A stretch of 64,000 bases of DNA from Limnoperna fortunei (Eukaryota; Mollusca; Bivalvia; Mytilida; Modiolidae): the NCBI GenBank assembly GCA_944474755.1, contig OX104113.1, forward strand, positions 47,383,644-47,447,643, read 5' to 3'. A program made the position numbers and the translations under genes. The notes under the pieces are model-generated. The model saw nothing but the letters and a program-made list of their open reading frames with translations. It ran no database searches and was not told the origin of the DNA. Below are positions 50,250 through 61,450 of the stretch, one piece after another. How positions within the stretch are numbered: position 1 is the first letter of the stretch; the number at the start of each line of letters is the position of its first letter.

Positions 50250-50730
50250 TTTCAATAACAGAATTAACTTTGTGAGTGATCTAACAGCACAAAATTGGCA
50301 CAAGATCAATTTATGAGTTATGTAAGTTTGAACGGTCATGTTAAGAGACATTTGACATTTGGGACATTTGAATAGGAAGTGAATTTCATCCTCTATCTTG
50401 CCTGAGCCACATTGCTGACAGAGCCTTCAAGTGTGGAGGTATACTCTTGTGTCTACCTACTTCTATTTGCGAGTGGTGTACTGACATTCTAAATTTGCTC
50501 AGGCTTCTCCTATGCTCAAAACTCTTTAACATATCAAGATATTTTTCATATCCAAATTTGACTTCATTTTTATAAATGTTCCAAGTTTTCCATCATTTGG
50601 ACAGATTATCATGCCATACTTTTACATAAGATGACCTTATGGATTTACTTGTGTCTTGCTTCTCATTTTTTCTGTGGAATGTGTTGATGACATAGGTATA
50701 CTGGCAGTCCAGCAAGTTCAAACCTATCAC
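50250..50730 (-). mobile_element. LINE fragment, C-terminal part of ORF2
   Basis: Minus-strand translation gives KSIRSSYVKVWHDNLSK, then KFGYEKYLDMLKSFEHRR, SLSKFRMSVHHSQIEVGRHK and a CQQCG...EIHFLFKC knuckle, typical of the C-terminus of LINE reverse-transcriptase proteins. One stop lies after DNLSK. The left block has a shortened copy at 3490-3640, so this insertion is older than the duplication. Confidence 0.7.
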
Positions 50731-51680
50731 AGTAGAACAAACAAATATAAGCATTTATATCTTTACTGTACTGTGACAACTGATAAAAAACTACAAATAA
50801 ACAAAAAATAAAATAACAATATTTGCAAATAGATAAAAACACAATTATAAACAAACTACATGAAATAATGAAGACACAATACCGTAATAATTTGAACAAG
50901 GATACAACTGAAATATTATTAATATAACAAAATACACCTATGTTGTGGGTAGCCACATATTGTGCTGCATGCACACAAACTGTAAATAAGAACATACATC
51001 ATCAATAAAATCTATATCTACACTGGCTAACATACCAATAGCTGTGTATGAATGTTATACAGCACACTCCCAATGCTTTACATATCTAAATCAAGAAATT
51101 TCATTGGATAATATGCCTTGACTCTTCTAGAACAGTACTGGCTTTATCTAAGCAACCAAAGACTATACACAGCAACAGGGACTATATACCAGTTTCCTTA
51201 GTTTTCTCACAGGTACTAACTAAAGGTTAATACATTCTTGCACTTTTTCATGTTGATACAAGAAATTTTTAATTTTGTCAAATGACATGTTGATAGTCAT
51301 CCGATGTCAACAGCTGAATATGGCCAGCAGAGGCCACAGGTTCATAAATGACATTTACCAAAATTAAATTTATAAGTTCCTGATATATTTCACTTTCTTT
51401 ACATCCAATATTGTCTTATGCACGAAAAATATTTTAGACTTCTTACTCGGGAACAGTTACCATATAGTGTTGTCTGGAGAGGCATAGTTCATTTGCCTGC
51501 AGGCTTGTGCACTATGTTCACCAGACAACACTATAGAAAAACACTTCCCTCTTGAGAAGTCCATAATAGATAATTATAATTTTTCTAGCAAGTATGTAAC
51601 CTTTTAAGTAGTTTTTGGCAGTATAATAAGAGCATTATTTTATGTACATTATTGTTATATCATCAACAATCTAATTTCTT

Positions 51681-51945
51681 GCGGCCTAGGTGGCCGAGTG
51701 GTTAAGGTAGTTAGTCATCTACAATTGTTCACATGGTCTGTCAATACTGAGGTTGCGAGTTCATGTCTCACTGCAGGCAGGATGTAAACTCCAATCATAA
51801 TTGACAAGGATTGCCAGTTTTCCTACTGCAGGTCGGGGGTTTTCTCCAGATGCTTCGGCTTTCTACCCCAATAAAAACTGGGCGCCATGATATAGGTGAA
51901 AAACTGCTGAATGTGGTGTTAAACGCCATTCAAACAAACAAACAA
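51681..51945 (+). mobile_element. tRNA-derived SINE, duplicate of 4222-4490
   Basis: It has a GGCCTAGGTGGCCGAGTGG head, shared body and (CAAA)n tail. It occupies the same place in the right block, so the insertion predates the duplication. Confidence 0.85.
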
Positions 51946-52213
51946 TATAGTTTCTCGAACAAACTGGTGTCACTGACTAGAAAACTCAAATACAGTAGTA
52001 ACTGCAGGTATGGTTTTTCTATTTTTCGTCCAATTGTGTATCAATTTTTAGTAGAAGATGAGGGTTTCTATGAAAATTGTTGATATTTTTTACTGAGACA
52101 TGACAGCTGTAGTTCAGTCATTTTCTGTGAAGCTTGAGTGCCTGAAATTTTATTTAAGACTAATTTGTGTCATTTGAAGATTAGTAATTTGCAAAGTTAT
52201 ACATATTTTAACA

Positions 52214-52372
52214 TGTCCTCAATTTCAATCTTAATTGACAAGGATTGCCAGTTTTCCTACCGCAGGTCGGGGGTTTTCTTCGGGTACTCCAGGTTCCTCC
52301 CCCAATAAAAACTGGACGCCATGATATAGCTGAAAAATTGCTGAAAATGGTGTTAAACACCATTCAAACAAA
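52214..52372 (+). mobile_element. 5'-truncated SINE, right block only
   Basis: Only the body and tail of the same SINE family are present. The 12-bp repeat CATATTTTAACA flanks it (52202-52213 and 52373-52384). The left block has one copy of that word at about 4763-4774 and no insert. The insertion therefore came after the two blocks separated. Confidence 0.9.
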
Positions 52373-52635
52373 CATATTTTAACACTTGAAAATTCCCCTC
52401 TGTTAAATTTTCCACCACAATTTCATAGCAGCTGCTAGTGCATTAGAAATTTCTGAGATATAAAAAAAAAGATAAAAAGATTCCTAACTAAGTTAACATT
52501 ACATTTATCATCATTTATGCAAGCTTGTAAAACATTAACAAATATTAGAATACATTTTTTAATCAGAAAACAGATGATTATTAACAATAAGTCACGTTTA
52601 TATTTAGACAATATATATCTCAATAATCCTCCTTC

Positions 52636-52853
52636 CCAACGCTCACCCCCTACAAATCCTTCCCACATCCCCAACCCCTAAAAATCCTTCATACATCCCA
52701 ACCCGTAAAAATCCTTATCGCATCCCTAACCCCTACAAATCCTTCCCACATCCCCAACCACTACAAATCCTTCCCACCTCCCTAACCCCTACAAATCGTT
52801 CACACCTCCCCAACCCCTTCAAATCCTTACCATCTCCCCCACCCCTACTAAAA
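52636..52853. repeat. 28-bp C-rich minisatellite, about 8 copies
   Basis: It is the same unit as 5310-5703 but shorter. It ends 15 bp from the EAPP stop codon, inside the probable 3' UTR. Confidence 0.9.
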
Positions 52854-52868
52854 AGTGGAACAGTCATT

Positions 52869-53118
52869 TCATGTATGGCTAGCTAAAACATTGAAGAAAT
52901 GATAGACTTCTTCATTGTCATATACTCCAACAACTGTTGTACATTCAGTACATTTGACAGGATGAAAATTATCACCATCCTCCTCTTGCTGATCATCAGA
53001 TTTCTTCTGTTTTTTATTTCGTTTCTTTTTCTGTAACGGTTGTTTAAGAAGTTCTGTAGTATCCACATGACAGTTCTTAACAAACATAGCTCTATACTGA
53101 TTCTGATAAACATCATGT
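52869..53118 (-). CDS. EAPP: EAPP exon 5 (last)
   Basis: It is 250 nt with stop at 52869-52871. It completes the arginine codon split from exon 4 and encodes HDVYQNQYRAMFVKNC, a lysine-rich linker, the second CxxC pair (CTEC) and the family's typical C-terminus. Confidence 0.92.
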
Positions 53119-56100
53119 CTGCAAAGACAAAAAAAACCAATGTGCTAAATAAGACAATAAATACAGGATGTAATACATCTAACAGTACTTGCTTACTGTA
53201 TGATTATAACTTACTGTTAGCCGAATTACTGTTTTACTTAGCTACTGTAAATTTTAAAATGTTTGTAATATTTTAACTATTATGAATATTGGAACATGAT
53301 AGAATAGCAAGAATACAAACTTCTAAAAGCATTATTGATATGCAGAAATTTCTGAAATTGTTTTTTTTTTTATACATTTAATGCTTTAGATTTGACTCCC
53401 ACTATGTCAAACCTTACATAAGCTTTCTACCTAATATGTCAATGAAGTGGATATTTAAACGGAAGAAAAAATTCACTTCAAAATACCTTTCTTATAAGAC
53501 AAAGATTACATACAAAAGATACATCAGCCTTGATTGAAGGATTATTTTCCATAGGTAATAGATTCATATTGAGAATGAAAATCCTTGATACCTCTGACAG
53601 TCTAGACACAAAACAGTCATACAAGCTGGACAGTTCAGCACAGCATCACTGCGTGGTAGAGGATTTACTTTAGATCCTGATGGTACTGTTGGCTGGTATG
53701 ACCGTCTTTGAGCATCCACCCATTTTTGATCGTCATCATCCATCTTGGGGTCATACAATAAATCGTCATTACTCAATACAGGCTGTTTCCGTTTCACACG
53801 TTCATCGCCTGTAAAATATCAAAATGTATTATGAAATAAAGGAAATCTGTGTTCTAAATTTTAAATGACAATAAAATACTGCATGTTCATGGTTCAATGG
53901 TCACAGGCCAAACAGTGTATACAGCAATGAACAGTTTGATACTTGTACCAGTATCTTGGTAAATCATTTATAGGTTTTTGTACACTGTAAGTAGCTTTTA
54001 AAAATCTACGAACAAAAAAAAAGGTATTGTCAATTAATTAATATTAAATACATGCAGATTTCAACAGAAAATAAAATCGAAGAATGTGTCCATGGGACAC
54101 AGATGCCCCGCTAAATGAAGTCCCAAAGAGGAAATAGTTGTCCGACAGGTCTGAAAGTTGCTTAGGATGTACAACTTGTGATATTGAACCACTCTGCCAA
54201 ATTTCAAATTGTTCTCATGTACGGTTTCTGAGAAAAGCTTGACAGAAATTCGTACATAGGGACGGACGTATTTACGTACAAATGAAGTCCCAGACAGGTC
54301 TGAAAGTCGCTTAGGACGTACAACTTGTGATACTGAACCACCCTGCCAAATTTCAAATTGTTCTCATGTACGGTTTTTGAGAGCGGCTTGACAGAAATTG
54401 GTTTGGACGTACAGACAGACAGACGGATAGACGGATATGATATAACATGTCGTCGTGAGGGTATACAAATTGATATGGTAATTTTGTTTAAATATTAAAG
54501 TTTGAAATAAATGGAACCAGCTTTATGTATATGTTACAAAGACAAATTTAACAGTACATGTACAGCTGAATATTCTATTTAAATTGCAAAAAAACTTGAG
54601 CAGATTTTTTGTAATTTGTTCAGTTTCTTTATGTGTTTCAATTGGATTTAATCATTTCTATTAGAAATTTAACATTTTCTATGGTTTTTTTTATCTTTAA
54701 TGCATTTCCAGAGAAAACTAGCTACAGAATCATGACAGATCACAAACATATGTAGCAGTATTTACATTCATCTTAATTTATTATTAATTATAAACATTAT
54801 TATTACACCATGAATATTAATATCTTACTCTAAGATCATCACGGTCCTTAATTAAGTCCTTACATTACCATAAAATGAAATACAAACAATTTTTCAATGT
54901 ATTCTAGAATTGTGAACATTGGTAGACTCATAATTATTTTTCTACATTTTTGGTTTATATTCCCAGTATATGCAATTGGAATGCCTTGTTTATGAGTATA
55001 TTGTTTCTTAAAAACAATCCAATATTTTTATTATCTACAAATTTAAAGCCATTTGGATATACATTAAATAATGGGTCACAAAAGGAGGAATCGGACATTT
55101 TTTAATGCTGCAGGGTTCACCCCAGGAATTTTGGAAAGCACTGTGGTGTCAAGTTTTAAAAAAGGGTCCAATTTTGCACGTCATATTGTACATTTCATGC
55201 ATCACATGCATTTTTGTGTGTGTATTATCTCTAACACGGGGTAACTTTGTTGAATTTAATACATGTAATAAATGAGATAATATTAATATTTTTCTTAATA
55301 TGTGTGTGTTAAATTATTGGAATACATAACAGATGATAACAGATATAAATACAAAGCTACTATTAACATTGGCACTTATAACAAATAAACACTAAAGCTA
55401 CACGAGCAATGTGCCATGCATCCTCACAAGTCAGTGTTTCTGTGTCCACATGTGTCCACAAAACCCTGACAAACTTAGCTAGGAAATTCCTGGGCTAGAA
55501 GATTTTCATATGACGTCAAACCTTCAAAATATCAACTAATGAAATTGCTTGAAAAAAGCAAGTGTTTGGCAGTAGTCATTCTTACTCATTCTAGAGTGGG
55601 AAGAAAACGTAACGCAACTAATAAATAACGTGGTAATAACAAACTATTAACACTACTGTACAAAATACACTGACGTTCACATGGTCTATGCAACACATCC
55701 GTTTGGTTTATTTACAATCAACATCGGGATATCCCCTAACCATGTCGTGAAAGAAAGCGAGCTTTTGATTGGCTACATTCAGGTATGATGTAGTCAATCA
55801 AAACATTGACTTCTAGCCTGGGAATTTCCTAGCAAAGTTTGCCAGGGTTCGTGGATACATGTGGACACAGAAACCCTGACTTGTGAGGATGTGTGCCATG
55901 TACAAACCTTTTACATTATTTTGACACCTGTCTTATATCCGTTTTTTTGTATAACTCATTATTTTTAAATAATTACATTTTTTTATTTAGTTAAGTGTGT
56001 TATTCAACACTTGGTCGTAGTTTAGTGTATAATTCAACAAGCAATACATATAATTTCAATTATAGTTCCCTTCTAGACACACAACACATTTAAAAGTTCT

Positions 56101-58708
56101 GTAATCAATCTTACATCTTACACCCACAACTTACTGCCCTTGGTCGGACAGTGTAATCAATCTTTCACAAAAAAATTGGGTATGAATAAATTTGGTTTCT
56201 CATTTAATAGAGCAATAATTTCCATTATTTTCTGCAAAATTTACATTTAAGGGTATAGAGATTTTGTTTAAAAATGTATTAAAATGTTTGGATAGCAGTT
56301 TTTGGTCGAAATACCACACCAAGAACACAAAATACATGTATACTGAATAATAAGCACTAATGCAGGGGAAGCAACTTTGGACTGGTACATTTGCTTGGTG
56401 TTTTTGTCAAAATTTATCAGCGTAGATTTTAATGCAGATTTATGCATATCAACCACAATTTAATTGCAGATAGTTTAATAATTCTGCTAATTTCTGCTCA
56501 AATAACAGAATTAAAATAAAATAAAATGGGATTACAAGAAGGTATGTGCCAAATTTCTACTGAAAGTCACAAATCGCCCTGACCACCATATGCAAATTTT
56601 TTTTGGGGAACTTCAGGAAATTAAGCATTCACTCCAATTACAGTATCCACATGAAATGAATGAAATCATTCAAACTTAAGCTTAATTTGTCTAATTTTAT
56701 TAAAATTTTTGTATTAAAAGTGAAGAGATAAGAAATCTATTATCAGTGGTTATTTATTTATGAATGAATCTAACGGTAACTGGCAATTTGGTCTAGAGAG
56801 GGCCAATGTTAACACCTGTCCAGGTTAACCTTACCCGAGGTATAAATTAACACTATTGTCCACAGCTTTAATCTGTTGAATAAACAATACAACAGGAAAT
56901 ATTGACACGTGTCATTGTTTTGGATAGCACCAAGACATGAAATTAAACCACTGTGGTAGGTCAAATAGAACAGTGGCAAAAAAATTAAGCACCACGGTAT
57001 CGTGGTGCTTATAGGGCCTAGGGAGTACACTGTGCTGGCTTTGATTCTAATACATTATATACATTCGGGAAATATTCTGACTTCATTTTAGTATAAGTTT
57101 GTTTGTTTCATTCTATGAAACACAATACAATTTAAAATGTTATTAAAAAAACTTGATTTTTCATTTTTAAACCTGTAAATCCCTTAGTCTTTTTTAACAC
57201 CATATTCCACACAATTATCATACCTTGCTTGACCATTTCTTCTTCATCAGAATCAAAATAAACATCATCATAAAATTTCTGTGCTGGGGTTACTTCTACA
57301 ACTTCTTGGTCTTTATTGACAACAGGATCTGAAAAACATTATAAGACCTTAAATTGATATCTTTTTTTAATGTCTAAGTGTAAATGATCCACTAAGAAAG
57401 AGTTTAGTCCTATAGTAACTATGTATATTGGAGATTTATGTAAAATTCTTTTTCTACTTGTTAAAAAATACCCAATATTACATATGTGAGACAGATTATA
57501 GACTGCATAATTTTAAAACACCGATTTAGAAAATTTTTTTAGCTCCACCCACCATAATATTGATGTTTAATTTTGTAATAATAGGGTTTAATGCAATTGT
57601 TCAGCTATATGTATGTCATTGTGTCCAAATTTTGTTGGGGAGAGGGTAAGTATCATGTGAATACTCACAACCTTCGACAAGAAAACTAGCAATTCTATGT
57701 TAATGTAGTAATAGAGCACACCTTGGTCGAACTTGTTAGCTCACTGTTGACATGCTGCACAAACTTTCTTTCACCCAAAAATTCTTTGTAAAAGTTTGAT
57801 TGAATTATCACAAATGTTCCATGTGAGAAAATTAAAAAATTTTGAAATTATATTTGAAACTAATTTTTAATCATCTCCCCTTTGACAAACATAAATTCCT
57901 GTGTGCCAAGTTTTACAAAAATTAGCACTACAGTACATGAGGAAGAAGATTTTTTTACAACTAATTTTAACAATTTTCTTGATTATCACCCCTCTGAAGG
58001 CCCTTCATATAAACAAACATAATTTACATCACCACAGTATACATTGTCCCAAGTTTGACTGGAATGAGTAAAATAGTGCCTGAAAAAAGGTCTTTGATGT
58101 TTTTTTTTACAAATTCCTAATTATCTCCCTTTAAAGAGGAATGGCCCTTAATTTAAAAAAAAACTTGAATCCCTTTCACCTAAGGATAGTACTTTGTGCC
58201 AAGATTGATTGAAATTGCCCCAAGGGTTCTGAAGAAGAATACTAGTACAAATGTAAAATAGTTTTAAAGGAAAATCTTACTTGAGCCTTTGGCTCAAACA
58301 AGATAAATATGACCAGAGATTTCATTGCTTTCAAACATCTGAAACCTACCACTTATTCTAATCTATATCTATATATAATATGCATTATATGTAATCTAAT
58401 TTCATTATTAAATTAAAGAATACATGGAAATTAACAAACACCAATATAAAATTTAACACATTCAACATCTGACAGCCATTTTAAGGTGTCGTCATTTGCA
58501 ACATTTGTACATCAACAACTGACCAGTATTTAATTCTCTATTAGATCTTTCATTTTCCAAGTCTTGTATATGTTTGTTTAATTCTGCATTCATCTCTTTC
58601 TCAAAGTCATCCTCACTGGAAGAATCTGCACCCTGCCAGACCTTGTTGTGCAATTTACGTTTCTGTTCTGGAGTTCCATGTAAAATTATGTCTAAATCAT
58701 CATCAGAA
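52869..58708 (-). CDS. EAPP: EAPP, E2F-associated phosphoprotein (exons 2-5, exon 1 not found)
   Basis: EAPP is a nuclear protein reported to bind activating E2F factors and affect cell-cycle transcription. Four minus-strand exons join in phase: 58524-58708, 57224-57328, 53592-53808 and 52869-53118 (185, 105, 217 and 250 nt), all with GT donors and CAG acceptors. In order they encode LHGTPEQKRKL and a serine/glutamate-rich DSSSEDDFEKEMNAEL segment; YDDVYFDSDEEE; NDDLLYDPKMDDDDQKWVDA with NCPACMTVLCLDCQR; and a lysine-rich part with CTECTTVVGVYD...HFFNVLASHT. These match the conserved blocks of the metazoan family in order. About 251 residues are visible, against about 285 in the human protein, so the start exon (about 25-35 codons) is missing. 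It should lie above 58711; I found no convincing candidate up to 64000. This appears to be the working copy; 5720-6849 is the broken one. Confidence 0.9.
53592..53808 (-). CDS. EAPP: EAPP exon 4
   Basis: It is 217 nt. It encodes KRKQPVLSNDDLLYDP, the QKWVDAQRR block and the CPACMTVLCLDC paired-cysteine stretch that probably binds zinc. The donor GTATCAAGG lies directly after CAGAG. Confidence 0.9.
54073..54472. mobile_element. About 400-bp insertion, right block only
   Basis: It is absent at the matching left site (about 8188). It has two internal repeats around GAAGTCCCA...GACAGGTCTGAAAG and GTACAACTTGTGATA, a TGTCCATGGGACA hairpin near 54087 and a GACAGACAGACGGATAGACGG tract near its end. 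No coding. It resembles the tract-plus-hairpin elements elsewhere in the window. Confidence 0.5.
55071..55244 (+). CDS. Hypothetical short ORF, partner of 8816-9028
   Basis: A 57-residue frame shares its first 48 or so codons with 8816-9028. Its last codons come from the junction with sequence matching about 10775. Function unknown. Confidence 0.2.
   Translation: MGHKRRNRTFFNAAGFTPGILESTVVSSFKKGSNFARHIVHFMHHMHFCVCIISNTG
55413..55902. repeat. Inverted repeat with arms of about 88 bp, right block only
   Basis: Left arm 55413-55500 and right arm 55814-55902 are inverted copies (GTGTCCACATGT, GGAAATTCC, CATCCTCACAAGTCAG). The left block has only the right arm (36545-36635), because about 230 bp around the left arm is private to this side. 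Confidence 0.75.
56986..57011. repeat. Perfect hairpin, 11-bp arms, 4-bp loop
   Basis: TAAGCACCACG and its complement surround GTAT. It lies about 55 bp before the end of similarity between the blocks (57066). Confidence 0.85.
57224..57328 (-). CDS. EAPP: EAPP exon 3
   Basis: It is 105 nt, phase 1 on both sides. It encodes the conserved YDDVYFDSDEEE acidic block. It has no equivalent in the left block. Confidence 0.88.
57730..58310. mobile_element. Hairpin-ended repeat in EAPP intron 2
   Basis: Internal units repeat around TATCTCCC/TCACCCCT and GTGCCAAG(T)TT-TGATTG. The end is TTGAGCC (58281-58287) facing GGCTCAA (58291-58297) with a TTT loop. Plan as in 6912-8002 and 42791-44776. No coding. 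Confidence 0.45.
58524..58708 (-). CDS. EAPP: EAPP exon 2
   Basis: It is 185 nt. It starts one base into phase (needs two bases from exon 1) and ends with one base of the next codon. It encodes the LHGTPEQKRKL block and an acidic SSSEDDFEKEM block with likely casein-kinase-type serines. Confidence 0.88.
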
Positions 58709-59420
58709 CTGAAAAAAAACCAACAGAATTATTTAAGACAATCATGTCTATGCAAAAACTTGGGATTTAAGGTGAGTTAGAATCCTTGGATTACACATTG
58801 CTATTCTGAGCAGTAATAAGATACATGTACTTTAACAGCTTGCTATATGGATCATTGATGTTAATTGTAATGTGAATGACAAAATGAAAATGTAGGTTGC
58901 TAGTTTAGACAGGGACATCATTTATATATTACTGTATAATATACATGGTATAAAGAATGATTTGCAGTAGTCCTTGTAAATGGAATACATCAGGAAGATG
59001 TAGAGCATCATGAATTAAGATAAACCGCCAGACAAAGAAAATTCCAAATTACTCTCAAAATTTTATCCCGACAATTTTTACAGAGAAATTTCCATATGGT
59101 AGAAAATGGTTTTAAAAATATTCCATAACTGAAAAAAAACCAACCAACATTTTTTTTTAAAGAAAATAATGTCTATCCCAAAACTTGGGGAATGAGGGCA
59201 TGTTAGCATCCTTAGTTTATCATGTATTGGTATTCTAAAGAGTCAAAAGATACATGTACTTTAACAGCTTGCTGTATAGATCACTGATGTTAATTGTAAT
59301 GTGAACGACAAAAGGAAAATGAAGGTTGCTAGTTTAGACAGGGTTATATTGTATATTGTCTCAGGTTTAAACAATGATTTAATTTGCAATTGTCCTTGTA
59401 AATGGAATAGGTCAGAAAGC
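58690..59420. repeat. Diverged tandem duplication of about 440 bp at the EAPP exon 2 / upstream intron border
   Basis: 58711-58960 matches 59134-59420, including AAAAACCAAC, ACATGTACTTTAACAGCTTGCT and GGTTGCTAGTTTAGACAGGG. The duplicated part starts at the intron side of the exon 2 acceptor, so a second acceptor-like GAAAAAAAACC sequence exists upstream, without a duplicated exon. Confidence 0.7.
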
Positions 59421-61340
59421 TGTAAAGCATTATACTGAACTTGAGATAAACAACCAGATAAAAAAAATTCCAAAATGCTCTCAAAATATCCTGACAATTT
59501 AACATTGAAATTTTTATTTGGTACAAAATGGTTTTTAAAATATCACAACAAATAAATTTTCTTTGTGTTTTCGAATGATACTGGGTCGATTTTGGGATCA
59601 TCTGAACTTGTCAACAATAATACTGCTATACTAGTATTGGTTATTATATATATGTGTAATGTATACCAGTGTTGTATGTTTTATATACATGTACATGTGT
59701 AATGTATAAATAATGATATAATTTTTTGTTGATATTTGTTTTTTTTTGACAATTTTTTTAGGAATATTTCATTCTAATTTAAAAAATACAATAAATAATA
59801 TCTATTTAATTGTAAATAAAAATAATAATATTATAACATTTTATTTGTAATATCACGACATATTTAATAGTTATCAGAACAGCAAATATAATCAAATTAA
59901 CAATATTTTTAAACTGGGTATTAAAGATACTTTAAGGATGTGGAGGCATATATAGTTTCAGGCTTGTTTAGTGTCTTGTTCAAAGTGATCTCTCCACATC
60001 TGTTTGTCAAGGTAAGATCGAAGTAGGTCTTACTTGACACCTTTCATAAGTTTAAACATTTATTTGCAGTCTTTGCCTAGTAAGTGTAAATGCTTTGTGT
60101 GTGTGCACCAGTTTCTGGGTCCACAAAGGGTAGCTGCATCACTTTTTTGAATTGGAATGACTGAGTATTGTACTTTATGGTGTATTTATGTGTACTGTTT
60201 GCTTGTTTTAACAACAACATTATTTCTCTTATTTAGTCTTAATTCAGGTCTTTCCATATGCGCGCCACCTACCGGTAACATGTTCGGTAACTCTAGTTTA
60301 CATGTATAAGACTGTTGTGTCACACTATACCAATTGGCACCTACGTAGGTGAAACCCCCAATAAATTAAACGGGGTATTAAAATATGTATCCAGATATAC
60401 AAACTTTGCAAACTTTTGTCGAATAAAAGTGTGCAGTTAAAAACTTTAAAATTGTATACACAATAAGTGTTAATAATGCACTGTGGTTAATAAGTTTTTA
60501 ATAAATTTTTAGAATTTTTTTTTCCCACTTGGTGCCCCAAGGAAAATAATTACCTGTTCAGCGGATGCAAGATACTATATACACCTGGCTGCCTGTTAGA
60601 CAAAGTTGATTTTTATTGTGGTGTCAACAAATATACATGCAATAAATAACATAAATGTATATAATTACTAGTACATGTAATTATTATATGTCTCTGATGT
60701 GGGTGAGCTTGGCTTTCAATGCATATACCTATAATTAAAAAATGTCCCAATGAGAAGTTTCCTTTACAGGTGACTGGTGTTAATTGGGAAAGGTACACGT
60801 GCAATTTGTAATAATTACCATGGGAAAATGTGTTGCTTGTTTCGGATTCGACCTTCCAAGGAATATTTTACCCACCTGTTTTAGGATAAGCATTTTCCAA
60901 ATTGCAGCCATAGGTTTAGGGAAAAATATCAAAAATAAAATAGCTTAAGATTATTTCGTTTTTCATTTTTTGGAAGGAAATTATTGCAACCCAGAAAGGT
61001 GCATCGTTTTATTGCAGTGATGTAGAGATGTATTAACATGTGATTTCAAGTTTTATGAAGGAATGTTCCCATCGTGAAGTTTTTCCCGCCACACCTTTTG
61101 ATTGGATTGTTATAGAGGTGTTGCTTTTGATACACGGAGCCACCCACCTGTCAATTAAGTCAATCACATCAGGCGTTCAAAAGAATGACAATTGACACTG
61201 AATACTCGCATTGTGCACGTCTGATTGTTGTTGAATTTCCAGACAATAAATAAATTTGTCAAATTAACAATTGTGTGAACCCAAAAATAACACTGGAACG
61301 TCACAATAACGAGGTCAACATATGTTGCAAAAACATTGTT
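59421..61340. other. AT-rich non-coding stretch upstream of EAPP exon 2
   Basis: It contains TA-rich microsatellite-like sequence near 59650-59850 and a 14-bp palindrome CACCTACGTAGGTG (60338-60351). EAPP exon 1 was searched for here and not found. A donor-like AG/GTAATT on minus at about 60557 follows sequence that does not resemble EAPP. Confidence 0.4.
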
Positions 61341-61353
61341 TTTATGGTTTCAA

Positions 61354-61441
61354 TAGTCCGAGAATCCTCTGGCTTCCAATGCTTTTTTTTTGCGTGGGAC
61401 ACCCTGCAAAAAAAAAAGAAAAAAAAAGGATTCTCGGACTA
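61354..61441. mobile_element. 88-bp MITE with 9-bp target duplication
   Basis: The terminal inverted repeats are TAGTCCGAGAATCCT (perfect, 15 bp), with a second hairpin inside (TTTTTTTTTGC facing GCAAAAAAAAA). TGGTTTCAA flanks it exactly at 61345-61353 and 61442-61450. The element is very small and non-coding. The 9-bp duplication points to a MULE origin. Confidence 0.88.
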
Positions 61442-61450
61442 TGGTTTCAA

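Larger units (their letters stand above)
41143..57066. repeat. Right segmental-duplication block
   Basis: It is collinear with about 231-10830 and 36219-38279, interrupted by insertions at 42791-44776, 46143-49183, 49205-49985, about 50650-51080, 52214-52372, 54073-54472 and about 55376-55607. Its first part exists twice on this side (starts about 41143 and 44762). It lacks everything matching about 10830-36219, including the large array. Confidence 0.8.
53809..57223 (-). other. EAPP intron 3 with several insertions
   Basis: It is 3415 bp, with no coding exon seen. It matches left sequences 6850-8955, 10775-10830 and 36219-38279 with the insertions listed separately. The corresponding left interval is over 31 kb because of the large array and its surroundings. 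Confidence 0.7.

Noticed and set aside
50663..50995. 110-codon hydrophobic minus-strand ORF
   Set aside because: It overlaps the LINE fragment in another frame at its end and is otherwise low-complexity AT-rich sequence.
60540..60600. EAPP exon 1 candidate with an AG/GTAATT donor on minus
   Set aside because: The phase can be made to fit, but there is no ATG and no YDPY-like or acidic sequence expected of the EAPP N-terminus.
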